DNA of 64,000 bases from Paenibacillus hemerocallicola. GTDB lineage: Bacteria > Bacillota > Bacilli > Paenibacillales > NBRC-103111. Below are positions 38,268 to 47,149 of the stretch, piece after piece. Under the pieces are notes generated by a model, which saw only the letters and a list, made by a program, of their open reading frames with translations, did not search any database and had not been told where the DNA came from. Numbering within the stretch: position 1 is the first letter of the stretch; each line of letters opens with the position of its first letter. The stretch spans positions 186,001-250,000 of the forward strand of contig NZ_VDCQ01000001.1 of NCBI RefSeq assembly GCF_006265175.1, written 5' to 3'. Both the position numbers and the translations under genes were made by a program.

Positions 38268-39010
38268 CCCTCATCCCCGAAGTAGCTGTAAGTTAGCCTT
38301 AGACCGGGAATATCGGCAGAAGAAAGCGACTTTGCCATCCGTTCGGCGTCCTCGATCATAAACGGTTTTTCTTGTCCGCCGACGGCAATCATCAAGGATA
38401 CGGCGGCATTGGCTTGATTCATTCGCGAACGGAGCCGCTGCGCTTCATCGAACAAATATTTGTTTTTCCACCAAAGGGACGGACTCCCCGCGATATAGGC
38501 CTGGAAAAGTCCGGGTCGGGTGAACAACACGTGCAGCGCGTACAAGCCTCCGAGCGAATGTCCGAACAAAGCTTGCCGTTTCCGGTCTATCGGAATTTCC
38601 CGTTCGATCGAGGGCTTGAGCTCGTTTTCGATGAAATCGAGAAACAGCTCCGCGCCGCCCGTCGCAGGCAGGGAGAAGCCGTCCGGTCTATGGGGAAGCT
38701 GCTCCAAGGTCGCTTCGACGGTATAGTCGAAAAATCTTCGCACCCTGGCAAATGGCTCATCCGTCGGATAGCCTATTCCCGCAATGACGAACGGTTCCAC
38801 GCCGCCGGCTCTGCGCGACTGCAAGCGTACCGCTTCGGCGACCGAGGCGAATATGGAATTGGCGTCCAGCAGGTAGACGACCGGATAGCCGGAAGGAGGC
38901 GCTGCGTGCGCCGGTTTGAATACGAATATACGGTATTCCCGATTGCCGTTACGGGAATGCATGGTCCGTTGAACGGTTCCGGGTACCGAATAAGGGATTT
39001 GTTGCTCCAT
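38192..39010 (-). CDS. Alpha/beta-hydrolase esterase (BesA/IroE/Fes-like)
   Basis: A 272-residue hydrolase of the siderophore-esterase/putative-esterase group. The nucleophile elbow is ALFGHSLGGLYALHVLF; VVYLLDANSIFASVAEAVR and PFVIAGIGYPT precede it; FGDEGHVSVLP holds the catalytic His. Members hydrolyse ferri-bacillibactin or enterobactin, but no siderophore genes lie near, so the substrate is open. ATG 39010 is placed after AAAAGGAGACAAG; an upstream in-frame ATG at 39067 is rejected. Confidence 0.85.
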   Translation of the reverse strand: MEQQIPYSVPGTVQRTMHSRNGNREYRIFVFKPAHAAPPSGYPVVYLLDANSIFASVAEAVRLQSRRAGGVEPFVIAGIGYPTDEPFARVRRFFDYTVEATLEQLPHRPDGFSLPATGGAELFLDFIENELKPSIEREIPIDRKRQALFGHSLGGLYALHVLFTRPGLFQAYIAGSPSLWWKNKYLFDEAQRLRSRMNQANAAVSLMIAVGGQEKPFMIEDAERMAKSLSSADIPGLRLTYSYFGDEGHVSVLPPIISAALRFMSGSSPTPR

Positions 39011-39203
39011 CTGAACTTGTCTCCTTTTGCAACGATCGAGTTGCAATCCAATTTCAATGTCCATCATCGGGCAGCTCTAAAATTTATCGCTATAAGTCGC
39101 ATACTAACCATTGTAGCGTAAAGAAATAGGTGTAGACTATATAGATTTTCATATAGAGAACGAACAAATACAGCACAAGCCGACCAAAGGAGAGAAATGA
39201 GTA

Positions 39204-40166
39204 ATGAAGCTGCGCTGCGCCATTTTGGATGATTATCAGCATGTATCGCTGTCAATGGCCGACTGGTCCACCGTCTCCGACAGCTTGGACATTCAAGTGT
39301 TTCACCGCCATTTCGAGCTTGAGGACGAACTCGCGGCAGCTATCGTTCATTGCGAGATTGTCGTGATCATGCGCGAACGGACCCCTTTCCGCGAATCGCT
39401 TTTCCGCCGGCTGCCACACTTGAAGCTGCTTGTCACGACAGGCATGAGAAACGCTTCCGTCGATCTCGAAGCGGCGGCCCGGCACGGAGTCGCGGTGAGC
39501 GGGACGGGAGGAGGGGGCCGCGGTCCGGCGGAGCTGACGTGGGCGCTGATCCTCGGTCTGACCAAACATTTGATACCCGAGAACGGGTCTATTAGAAATA
39601 ACGGCACTTGGCAAACACGGATCGGGGTTGATCTGTACGGAAAGCGGCTCGGATTGCTCGGACTGGGGCGTATCGGCGGGCAAGTCGCCCAAGTCGGCCT
39701 TGCCTTCGGAATGGAGGTTGTCGCATGGAGTCCCAACTTGACGGAGGAGAAAGCGCTGGCTGCAGGGGTGCGTCTCGCGGCCTCGAAAGAAGAACTGCTC
39801 GAGAGCAGCGACTTCGTCTCGATTCACCTCGTTCTGGGCGAGCGGTCCAGAGGGCTTGTCGGCGCCAGGGAGCTTGGTTTGATGAGGCCGACAGCTTATT
39901 TGATCAATACGTCACGCGCTCCGATCGTGGATCAGGACGCGCTTAGAGAAGCTTTGAGCGAGGGCCGGATCGCCGGAGCGGGCTTGGACGTTTTCGATAT
40001 CGAGCCGCTGCCCTCAGACGATTTGTTCCGCTCGTTGCCGAATGTGCTGGCTACGCCGCATGTCGGATTCGTTACGGAGGAGAGCTATCGGGTGTTTTAC
40101 CGAGACATCGTACAAAATATTCACGCCTTTTTGACCGGTACGCCGATTCGCCTGCTTGGTTCATAA
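39204..40166 (+). CDS. D-2-hydroxyacid dehydrogenase family protein
   Basis: A 320-residue NAD-dependent D-isomer-specific dehydrogenase. The Rossmann motif is LGLLGLGRIGGQVAQVG (about 148-164); the substrate Arg lies in LINTSRAPIVD; the late Glu/His pair is expected at DVFDIEPLP and TPHVGFVTE. The N-terminus LRCAILDDYQHVSLSMADW is typical of a phosphoglycerate-dehydrogenase-like subgroup with unknown substrate. A GGAGAGAAATGAGTA stretch precedes the ATG. A cupin gene follows about 100 bp later. Confidence 0.9.
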   Translation: MKLRCAILDDYQHVSLSMADWSTVSDSLDIQVFHRHFELEDELAAAIVHCEIVVIMRERTPFRESLFRRLPHLKLLVTTGMRNASVDLEAAARHGVAVSGTGGGGRGPAELTWALILGLTKHLIPENGSIRNNGTWQTRIGVDLYGKRLGLLGLGRIGGQVAQVGLAFGMEVVAWSPNLTEEKALAAGVRLAASKEELLESSDFVSIHLVLGERSRGLVGARELGLMRPTAYLINTSRAPIVDQDALREALSEGRIAGAGLDVFDIEPLPSDDLFRSLPNVLATPHVGFVTEESYRVFYRDIVQNIHAFLTGTPIRLLGS

Positions 40167-40269
40167 TCGGAATCGTTCGGATAGCTTGTATAGGCCGAAC
40201 CGACCGGGACGTTCGCTCATATAGATGAGTAAGGCGGAATATCGCCCCACAACCGGGGGAGGGTGTCCC

Positions 40270-40764
40270 ATGATTTTGATCAAACGACTGTGCGACACGC
40301 TATCGCCGCTGAAACGTCCTGACGTGCGCGAGCTGAAGGAAGCGTTGGCGGCTATAGGCTGCACGCCGGAACTTGTCGCTCCGTACGTCTCGGAGCCGGA
40401 AAGGCTGCCGTACGGACGCAACGTCCTGTATCGTTCCGATGAGGTGGAAGCGATCGTCGTTCACTTGCCGGCACGCAGCGAAACGTACATCCACGATCAC
40501 GGCAGCTCGGCAGGCTGCGCGCTGGTGGTGGAGGGCATTATGCAGAACGCGATGTTTCAGGTCGACGAGCGCGGAGAAGCGGCGTACGTCGCCGAATTCC
40601 GCATGCGGGAAGGTCAGACGATACTGGCGCCGAAGGGCCAGATTCATCAGATGAGCAACCCGGGAGCCCGCAGAACCGTATCTTTGCATCTGTACTCCCC
40701 GCCTTTATCGGGGGCGAAGACGTACAAGCGGGCGGAACAATATGTTTTGGATTACGTCATATGA
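40270..40764 (+). CDS. Cysteine-dioxygenase-like cupin protein
   Basis: A 164-residue single cupin domain. The iron-binding motif resembles cysteine dioxygenase: ETYIHDHGSSAGCALVVEG (His-x-His, then Glu/Gly region) and a second His in QIHQMSNPG, with VSLHLYSPPL. Predicted non-heme-iron thiol dioxygenase, oxidising cysteine or a similar thiol to a sulfinate. ATG 40270 is chosen after GGGGGAGGG. It is followed by a terminator at 40785. Confidence 0.82.
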   Translation: MILIKRLCDTLSPLKRPDVRELKEALAAIGCTPELVAPYVSEPERLPYGRNVLYRSDEVEAIVVHLPARSETYIHDHGSSAGCALVVEGIMQNAMFQVDERGEAAYVAEFRMREGQTILAPKGQIHQMSNPGARRTVSLHLYSPPLSGAKTYKRAEQYVLDYVI

Positions 40765-40784
40765 GAAAAGATACCGCCAAAGCT

Positions 40785-40810
40785 TCCTCCTCGTGCAGAG
40801 GAGGATTTTT
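40785..40810 (+). terminator. Rho-independent terminator
   Basis: TCCTCCTC / GAGGAGGA with a GTGCA loop, then TTTTT. Confidence 0.88.
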
Positions 40811-40958
40811 CATGCTGTGAAATGCCGCTCCTCCGGTATCGATAGTGTCGATTTGTTCCGTTATTCTGATAATTTATATGCAATCCCGGGAAGGCAGGCC
40901 CATAGCGGATTCGCCGAATGTCAACCCGTTTTGATAGAAAAATAGATGGTTAGTCGCA

Positions 40959-40987
40959 TTGACATGCACAATATATTGATATAAATT
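40959..40987 (+). promoter_or_regulatory. Sigma-A-like promoter for the nrd operon
   Basis: A perfect TTGACA -35 box at 40959-40964 is followed by TATAAA/TAAATT at 40980-40987 (spacer 15-17). It lies about 25 nt before the cobalamin riboswitch. Confidence 0.6.
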
Positions 40988-41011
40988 ATTAAATACAAAC
41001 TACATATTGTT

Positions 41012-41190
41012 GTAACGGGTGCTTTTCCGCCAATCTAGCGGAACAAGCTTAATAGGGAAGTCCGGTGCGAAGCCGGCACGGTCCCGCCACTGTAAGGGAG
41101 TAGATTCGCGTACGGAAGGCCACTGGCTGGATTTCAGCCGGGAAGGCGGCGACAATCGATGATCCCCGAGTCAGGAGACCTGCCCGTTAT
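41012..41190 (+). ncRNA. Cobalamin (B12) riboswitch
   Basis: A leader RNA that binds adenosylcobalamin or a related cobamide and represses the downstream genes. Seen directly: P1 closure TAACGGG (41013-41019) with CCCGTTA (41183-41189); the B12-box core AGTCCGGTGCGAAGCCGGCACGG split around CCGGTGCGAAGCCGG, then GTCCCGCCACTGTAAGGGAG; and the 3' end GAGTCAGGAGACCTGCCC. These are the hallmark conserved segments in the right order. The nrdI-nrdE-nrdF operon starts about 160 nt downstream. The expression platform is not clear: a T-rich stretch is at 41250-41260 after a GACAC...GTGTC-type stem. Confidence 0.93.
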
Positions 41191-41350
41191 CGACACAGTC
41201 CCCTACGGTCGATAGGAGGGTGTCCGCTACGTCGTTATTACTGCCGTCATTTTTTTTTGACCTGCACGTATTCGGCGCATCCGGCCCTATTGTCGCTGAT
41301 GCGCTTTTTTCATGCGCGTGGGGAACACGGGGAAGGGGATTCATCACCAG

Positions 41351-41710
41351 ATGCTGATCGTTTACGATTCCAAAACCGGAAATGTGAAAAGATTCGTCGG
41401 CAAGCTGAACTTGCCGGCCATTCCGATCGAGAATGAGATGACCATAGACGAGCCTTTCGTGCTCGTAACGTATACGACCGGCTTCGGACAGGCGCCCGAC
41501 AAGACGATGTCGTTCCTGAAGCGCAATTACCGCAAAATGGTCGGCGTGTCCGCCAGCGGCAACCGCAACTGGGGAGAAGGCTTCGCGCGCAGCGCCGACC
41601 GGATCGCGGATTTGTACCAAGTGCCGATCTTGAGCAAGTTCGAGCTGGCCGGAACGACGAAAGACGTGGAACGATTCATGCAGGAGGTGAGCGCAGTTGC
41701 GTCATATTGA
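41351..41710 (+). CDS. nrdI: NrdI: flavodoxin-like class Ib RNR activator
   Basis: A 119-residue flavoprotein that supplies superoxide/peroxide to assemble the dimanganese-tyrosyl cofactor of NrdF. MLIVYDSKTGNVKRFVGKL is the FMN phosphate site; LVTYTTGFGQAP and SGNRNWGEGFARSADRIA are family-specific. ATG 41351 gives the standard N-terminus. Its 3' end overlaps nrdE by 14 nt. Confidence 0.93.
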   Translation: MLIVYDSKTGNVKRFVGKLNLPAIPIENEMTIDEPFVLVTYTTGFGQAPDKTMSFLKRNYRKMVGVSASGNRNWGEGFARSADRIADLYQVPILSKFELAGTTKDVERFMQEVSAVASY

Positions 41711-43781
41711 ATTGAACAACATGCTGATGCAGCGCAGCGAGGACGGTTTTTTCCAATTGGATAAAGATCGGGAAGCGGTAGTGGCCTTCATGGAGGAGGT
41801 CGCCCGCAAGAGCGTTCGCTTCGCGAATACGGCCGAGAAAATCCGCTATATGATCGATGAGGACTTCTACGAAAACGTGCTCGAGATTTATTCGCTGGAG
41901 CAGGTCGAAGAGATATACGGCATTACGCACGCCTATAGTTTCGATTTCCCTTCTTACATGGCCGCGTCGAAGTTTTATACCGATTATGCGGTAAAAAGCG
42001 ACGACCGTTCCTTTTATCTGGAGCATTTTCCCGACCGGGTAGCCATCGTAGCCCTGCACTTGGCAAGGGGCGACATGAACGCTGCGCGAGCCTTGGCCGA
42101 ATCGATGATGGAGCGGCGGCTGCAGCCCGCTACCCCGACATTCCTCAATGCGGGCAAGAGCAGAAGAGGCGAGATGGTGTCCTGCTTCCTGCTGGAGCTG
42201 GACGATTCGCTGAACTCGATCAATTACGGCATCGGCACCTGCATGCAGCTTTCAAAAATCGGCGGCGGCGTAGCCGTCAACCTGTCCAAGCTTCGCGGCC
42301 GGGGCGAGCCGATCAAAGGTGTCGAGGGTGCCGCCAAGGGCATTATGCCGGTGCTCAAGCTGATGGAGGATGCGTTCTCCTATGCCGATCAAATGGGCCA
42401 ACGCAAAGGCTCCGGAGCCGGTTACTACAATATTTTCGGCTGGGACGTCATGGAATTTCTGGACAGCAAGAAAATCAACGCGGACGAGAAAAGCCGGTTG
42501 AAGACGCTGTCGATCGGACTGATCGTCCCGAACAAGCTGTACGAGCTCGCCGAACGCAACGAGCCGCTGCACGTGTTCGCGCCTTACTCCGTCTACCGCT
42601 CTTACGGAATACATATGGACGACATGGATATGGACGAGATGTACGACCAACTGATCGCGAACGAGAACGTTCGCAAAAAAGTCGTCATGAGCGCGCGCGA
42701 CATGCTCGTCAAAATCGCTACGATCCAGCTCGAGTCGGGCTATCCGTACATTATGAACCGCAGCAATGCCAACAGCGCCCATGCCCTTAAAGATATCGGC
42801 ACGATCAAAATGTCCAACCTGTGCACGGAAATATTCCAGCTGCAGGAAACGTCGGAGATCGGCGACTATGGTCAAGCCGACACGATCAGACGGGATATCA
42901 GCTGCAACCTGGCGTCCCTCAACATCGCCAATGTGATGGAGCGGAGGAAGATCAAGGAGTCGGTGCACGAAGGCATTATCGGCTTAACCGCGGTTAGCGA
43001 CATGACGCACATTTCCAACGCGCCCGGCGTGGCGAAGGCGAACCGCGAGCTTCACTCGGTAGGACTCGGCGCGATGAATTTGCACGGCTATTTGGCGAAG
43101 AACAGCATCGCGTACGACAGCGATGACGCGATCCAGTTCGCCCGGGCCTTCTTCATGGCGATGAACTATTACTCGATCGAGAAAAGCATGGATATCGCCC
43201 GTTCGCGCGGCGTAACCTTCGATGGCTTCGAGAAGTCGGAGTATGCGAAAGGGACTTACTTCGATCGTTATGAGAACACGGATTACCGTCCGACCTCGGA
43301 TAAGGCGAAGTCTTTGTTCGAAGGGATCGAGCTTCCGTCTCCGCAAGACTGGCAGAAGCTGAAAGAGCTTGTACGGCAGCACGGCCTGTATCACGCTTAT
43401 CGTTTGGCGATCGCGCCGACCCAGAGCATCTCGTATATCCAGAACGCGACCTCGAGCGTCATGCCGATCGTGGAGCAAATCGAGACACGCACGTATGCGA
43501 ATTCGACGACTTATTACCCGATGCCTTACTTGAGCCGGGACAATTTCTTCTATTATAAATCGGCCTACAATATGGACCAGTTCAAAGTGCTGGATCTGAT
43601 CGCGGAAATCCAAACGCACGTCGACCAAGGCATCTCGACCGTGCTTCACGTCAACAGCGACGTGACTACCCGGCAGCTTGCCCGTTACTATATATATGCC
43701 GCCAAAAAAGGGTTGAAGTCGCTTTACTATACCCGGACGAATCGGCTGTCCGTCGAAGAGTGCATCAGCTGCTCGGTGTGA
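41697..43781 (+). CDS. nrdE: NrdE: class Ib ribonucleoside-diphosphate reductase, large subunit
   Basis: Catalytic alpha subunit that reduces NDPs to dNDPs. A 694-residue length is typical, with no intein or intron. Motifs: ATPTFLNAGKSRRGEMVSC (active-site Cys), SNLCTEIFQ and QSISYIQNATSSVMPI. It ends in ECISCSV, the redoxin-reactive C-terminal cysteines. The short N-terminus without an ATP cone is characteristic of class Ib. TTG start at 41697, 6 nt after AGGAGGTGA, overlapping nrdI. Confidence 0.95.
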   Translation: MRHIELNNMLMQRSEDGFFQLDKDREAVVAFMEEVARKSVRFANTAEKIRYMIDEDFYENVLEIYSLEQVEEIYGITHAYSFDFPSYMAASKFYTDYAVKSDDRSFYLEHFPDRVAIVALHLARGDMNAARALAESMMERRLQPATPTFLNAGKSRRGEMVSCFLLELDDSLNSINYGIGTCMQLSKIGGGVAVNLSKLRGRGEPIKGVEGAAKGIMPVLKLMEDAFSYADQMGQRKGSGAGYYNIFGWDVMEFLDSKKINADEKSRLKTLSIGLIVPNKLYELAERNEPLHVFAPYSVYRSYGIHMDDMDMDEMYDQLIANENVRKKVVMSARDMLVKIATIQLESGYPYIMNRSNANSAHALKDIGTIKMSNLCTEIFQLQETSEIGDYGQADTIRRDISCNLASLNIANVMERRKIKESVHEGIIGLTAVSDMTHISNAPGVAKANRELHSVGLGAMNLHGYLAKNSIAYDSDDAIQFARAFFMAMNYYSIEKSMDIARSRGVTFDGFEKSEYAKGTYFDRYENTDYRPTSDKAKSLFEGIELPSPQDWQKLKELVRQHGLYHAYRLAIAPTQSISYIQNATSSVMPIVEQIETRTYANSTTYYPMPYLSRDNFFYYKSAYNMDQFKVLDLIAEIQTHVDQGISTVLHVNSDVTTRQLARYYIYAAKKGLKSLYYTRTNRLSVEECISCSV

Positions 43782-43817
43782 TGTACCCGCCCGGCGAACG
43801 AAAAGGAGAACCCTATC

Positions 43818-44792
43818 ATGGACAAAACGAACAAAGGGCCGATGAAGGCCGTCAACTGGAACCGCCCGGACGACGACTTCTCGAATACGTTCTGGAATCA
43901 AAACATTATGCAGTTTTGGACCGACGAGGAAATTCCGTTGTCCGACGACAAAATGTCGTGGATGACGTTAACCGATAACGAACGTGAGCTGTACATGAAG
44001 GTGCTGGGCGGGTTGACGCTGCTCGATACGGTGCAGGGCGGCGTCGGCATGCCGAAAATCATGGAGCATGTGGATGGGCTGCAACGCAAGGCGGTGCTCG
44101 GGTTTATGGGCATGATGGAGCAAATCCACGCCAAATCGTACAGCAGCATCTTCACGACGTTGGCGACGACCGAAGAAATCGACGGCGTATTCCGATGGGT
44201 CGAAGGCAACCGCTGCCTGCAGACGAAGGCGGAGACGATATCCCAATATTACCGCGGCATCGAGACGCGCAAAGACTTGTACTTGGCTATGGCCGCGTCC
44301 GTATTGCTGGAAAGCTATTTGTTCTACAGCGGCTTTTTCTATCCGCTATATTTGGCCGGTCAAGGCAAGATGACGAGCAGCGGCGAGATCATCGATCTGA
44401 TTCTGCGCGACGAAAGCATCCACGGCCTATACGTCGGCGTGCTGGCGCAGGAGCTGTTCGCCGAATTGGACGAGTACGAGCGCAAGGATGCGCTCGAGAC
44501 GTTCCACGGCTTGCTTCAGTACTTGCACCGGAACGAGGAGCAATACACCGAGGAGCTATATGGGGCTGTCGGGTTGGTGGATGAAGTCAAGAAGTTTGTC
44601 AGGTATAATGCGAACAAAGCATTGATGAACCTTGGATTGGACCCGGCATTCCCGGAGGAAGAAGTCAACCCGATCGTCTTCAACGGCATCAGCACGCGTA
44701 CGAAGCAGCATGACTTTTTCTCGAAAAAAGGCAACGGGTACGTCCGCACGATTCACGTGGAGACGTTGACGGACGACGATTTCCGTTTTTAA
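43818..44792 (+). CDS. nrdF: NrdF: class Ib ribonucleotide reductase, small subunit
   Basis: Radical-generating beta subunit (324 residues) that houses the metal-tyrosyl cofactor used by NrdE. Starts with a KAVNWNRPDDDFSNTFWNQN segment. Metal ligands are in MMEQIHAKSYSS (Glu-x2-His) and LRDESIHGLYVG (Glu-x2-His). ATG after AAAAGGAGAA, 36 bp downstream of nrdE. It is the last gene of the riboswitch-controlled operon and is followed by a strong terminator. Confidence 0.95.
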   Translation: MDKTNKGPMKAVNWNRPDDDFSNTFWNQNIMQFWTDEEIPLSDDKMSWMTLTDNERELYMKVLGGLTLLDTVQGGVGMPKIMEHVDGLQRKAVLGFMGMMEQIHAKSYSSIFTTLATTEEIDGVFRWVEGNRCLQTKAETISQYYRGIETRKDLYLAMAASVLLESYLFYSGFFYPLYLAGQGKMTSSGEIIDLILRDESIHGLYVGVLAQELFAELDEYERKDALETFHGLLQYLHRNEEQYTEELYGAVGLVDEVKKFVRYNANKALMNLGLDPAFPEEEVNPIVFNGISTRTKQHDFFSKKGNGYVRTIHVETLTDDDFRF

Positions 44793-44821
44793 TAGTTGGC
44801 CGGATTCCACTGGCGAAGAAT

Positions 44822-44868
44822 GAACAAGGACAAGCCGCGACCTTAAGGATCGCGGCTTGTTCTTGTTC
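44822..44868. terminator. Long bidirectional terminator
   Basis: A near-perfect long stem, GAACAAG...CAAGCCGCGA against TCGCGGCTTG...CTTGTTC, around CCTTAAGG; it lies between convergent nrdF and the coiled-coil membrane protein gene. Confidence 0.9.
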
Positions 44869-44910
44869 ATATAGTCGTGCCGGGAGACCGCAAGAGAGCG
44901 GTCATACGGG

Positions 44911-45882
44911 CTAAGCTCCGCTCCGATTCGCTTCCACGAGATCGGTCGCCTCCTGCACGAGATGCTCGATCTCGGAGGCGGCGGCCCGCAGATCGATACT
45001 TCTGCCCATACGCAGCGACTGCTCCAGCCTTTGGACGATCGGGTCGATTCGGTTTAGAACGGCGGCAGCGTTGGCGTCCGCGGAAACAAGAGGCTCGCTT
45101 TGTACGCGGATGCGGTTCCGCATTTCGTCGAATATCGTCAGCTGCTTTTGCAGCGCTTCGATTTTTCCCGACAAAACGTCAATGGAACGATAAAACGGCG
45201 TCAGCTCGGATTGCGCCTGGACGGTATCGAAGGCGGACGTTTGCTCGGCCTGCCGGAACAAGGTCTCGACTCGGCCCAGCTCCCGGTTCAGCTCATCCAG
45301 CGGATATCCGGTCCGTTCCATCAATTGCGCAATCGTCTGCGATACGGAACTAAATCTCGCTCCGGCTTGGCGCACGGAATGAATCGTATCCTTCTCCGCT
45401 CTCGCAATGCCGGATACATCATGTGCTAATCGATCGACCTGCCGCGAAAACTCGCGTACGTTCCGATCGAGCCGGTTAATGCGGATCAGCGGCTCTACGA
45501 GCGAGAAGAACGGAACTTTCCGATCGGTCAATTGATTGCGAAGCTGTTCGGACTGCCGATGCAGCGCATACAATCGCTCCTCCAGCTGTGATAAGGTGCG
45601 CTCGGTTCTTCCTTGAACGAATCCTTGCTCTAAGCCTTTGAATGTGTCGGACGTGATGATCGCGTTCAATTTCCCGGCCGACTCGTCGTGCTTGCTCACG
45701 ACCCGCCGCCACCAGCCGGATACGAGCTTATGCTTGATCACCCAGCCTGCTATCGCGATCAGGAAAACGATAACGACGAGTGCGAGCAGCAGCCACCCGA
45801 TGTTGGCAAGGAGAAACGACAGCAGGACGGGGGCGAGGTCGGACAATAGATTACCTAACATCTGCTCTACAGCTTCTTCCAA
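44911..45882 (-). CDS. Membrane-anchored coiled-coil protein
   Basis: A 323-residue protein of unknown function. An N-terminal membrane helix LLALVVIVFLIAIAGWVI (about 30-50) is followed by a long soluble region rich in heptads: TLSQLEERLYALHRQSEQLR, VRQAGARFSSVSQTIAQLM and DVLSGKIEALQKQLTIFDEM. A single-spanning sensor or scaffold is plausible; a role in envelope stress or chemoreceptor-like sensing is a guess. Start TTG 45882, since AGGAGGTG is 8 nt upstream; the GTG at 45891 overlaps it. Confidence 0.65.
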   Translation of the reverse strand: MEEAVEQMLGNLLSDLAPVLLSFLLANIGWLLLALVVIVFLIAIAGWVIKHKLVSGWWRRVVSKHDESAGKLNAIITSDTFKGLEQGFVQGRTERTLSQLEERLYALHRQSEQLRNQLTDRKVPFFSLVEPLIRINRLDRNVREFSRQVDRLAHDVSGIARAEKDTIHSVRQAGARFSSVSQTIAQLMERTGYPLDELNRELGRVETLFRQAEQTSAFDTVQAQSELTPFYRSIDVLSGKIEALQKQLTIFDEMRNRIRVQSEPLVSADANAAAVLNRIDPIVQRLEQSLRMGRSIDLRAAASEIEHLVQEATDLVEANRSGA

Positions 45883-45935
45883 AGGGGACACCTCCTTGCG
45901 ACAAGCTGCTGCATACCCCTATATGCGGCCAATGA

Positions 45936-46241
45936 TCAATCGAAGAGGTCGCCGAAAATGTCCATCACATTTTTCTTCTTCTTATATTTCGGATGGTGAC
46001 GATCGTAATGCTCGTTCGGATACGTCGGCCGTTCCTCATAGCCCGTTTTGCGGTAATCCTTCTGTTCATGCCCGTCATACCACTGGTTAAACGGTTCCCG
46101 GACTTCGCGAACGCCCTCCATCAGCTTATCGAGCTCTCCCCGATCGAGCCAAACCCCTTTGCAGTTTGGACATATGTCGATCAGAATATCTGCCTTCTGA
46201 ACCTCGCGCATTTTGACATCGTCGCATACTGGGCAATTCAT
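45936..46241 (-). CDS. TFIIB-type zinc-ribbon protein
   Basis: A 101-residue protein: MNCPVCDDVKMREVQK begins a zinc ribbon closed by CPNCKGVWLDRGELDKL. This C-x2-C...C-x2-C-KGVWLD-x-GEL pattern defines the zf-TFIIB family of small bacterial proteins. The rest is Tyr/His/Lys-rich with a KYKKKKN tail. ATG 46241 follows AAGGAGGAAT. Role unknown; possibly nucleic-acid or protein contact. Confidence 0.82.
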   Translation of the reverse strand: MNCPVCDDVKMREVQKADILIDICPNCKGVWLDRGELDKLMEGVREVREPFNQWYDGHEQKDYRKTGYEERPTYPNEHYDRHHPKYKKKKNVMDIFGDLFD

Positions 46242-46535
46242 TCGTTTATATTCCTCCTTCTTGGAATGAAAATACGGTACTGGTTCAACCATACCATTTC
46301 CCGGGCCCTTGCAAAATCACCGCTGCACGCTTTGATCGTAATACTTGGAAACGAAAAAGATGGGCTGGACGTCAGATTACTATACGATTGAACTTGCGGT
46401 TGCGTTGCTAAAAATCAGTAAAAAGTGAAATAGGGGCGGGTTGAAGGGCTCCGGCAAATCGATCTTGGCATCAAATGCGTCCAACAAGGTGCAAAACGGT
46501 TGTATGAGCCTGCGCAAACTGAGAGGATGGAAGCA
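46242..46535. other. Gap without a clear gene
   Basis: About 290 bp between the zinc-ribbon gene and the terminator of the CBS gene. Weak open frames exist on both strands but none has a ribosome site or recognisable residues. Confidence 0.45.
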
Positions 46536-46569
46536 ATAAAAAAGGAGACATATCCGCATATGTCTCCAT
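46536..46569 (-). terminator. Strong terminator (minus strand)
   Basis: Read on the minus strand: GGAGACATAT, GCGG loop, ATATGTCTCC, then TTTTTTATT. It ends the CBS-domain gene. Confidence 0.93.
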
Positions 46570-46589
46570 GGCCTCGGCAATGCGCAAGC

Positions 46590-47009
46590 CTATTGTTTCG
46601 ATGCTGCGCTAAATAATTGGGCGGCACAATATTCGATAATGTCGCTTCTGCGCACGATGCCGATAAATTGCTTCCGGTCATCCGTAACCGGCACGAAGTT
46701 TTGCGCTTTTGCTTTGGATATCAGGTCGTTCATGTTCGCATCGATATGGACCGGGGCGTTCTGCATTCTCATCGGGACGGAAGAAAGATGATGGCGGTGG
46801 GCATTCTCGAACGTAACGCCCGGCGTATTTTTGAAATACCAGAGCAGATCGCCTTCCGTAATCGTTCCGATATAGTGACCTTCGTCAGATAACACCGGAA
46901 CGGCGGTATAGCGGTGAAATTCCATTCGCTCCAAAGCTTGGCGGAGCGTCGACTGTTCGGTCAAGCAGATGACCTCATGTTTCGGCACTAGAAAAAAAGC
47001 GATATTCAT
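46590..47009 (-). CDS. CBS-domain pair protein
   Basis: A 139-residue protein made only of two CBS domains (about 15-60 and 80-130), such as ALERMEFHRYTAVPVLSDEGHY split over GTITEGDLLWYF, and AKAQNFVPVTDDR with GIVRRSDIIEYC. These bind adenosine nucleotides and usually regulate a partner. No partner gene is adjacent. ATG 47009 follows AAGGGGTAACC. Single gene with its own terminator. Confidence 0.9.
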   Translation of the reverse strand: MNIAFFLVPKHEVICLTEQSTLRQALERMEFHRYTAVPVLSDEGHYIGTITEGDLLWYFKNTPGVTFENAHRHHLSSVPMRMQNAPVHIDANMNDLISKAKAQNFVPVTDDRKQFIGIVRRSDIIEYCAAQLFSAASKQ

Positions 47010-47149
47010 CCGGTTACCCCTTACCGTATTATTGTCTCATATCTATTATACAAGGAAACAAGGCTCCTGCATAATGAACACCCAAAAGTTAACGGAAAAA
47101 GACCGCTGGCGGGATTCCCCTGCGGTCAATTCCAATTGTTTATTAGGAG

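Noticed and set aside
41191-41262. Clear intrinsic terminator after the cobalamin riboswitch
   Set aside because: A GACAC/GTGTC stem and a T run exist but are about 28 nt apart; I cannot draw a convincing terminator hairpin, so only the aptamer is claimed.
46380-46580. Minus-strand 66-residue frame between the zinc-ribbon and CBS genes
   Set aside because: No ribosome site or family features; it overlaps the CBS gene's terminator.
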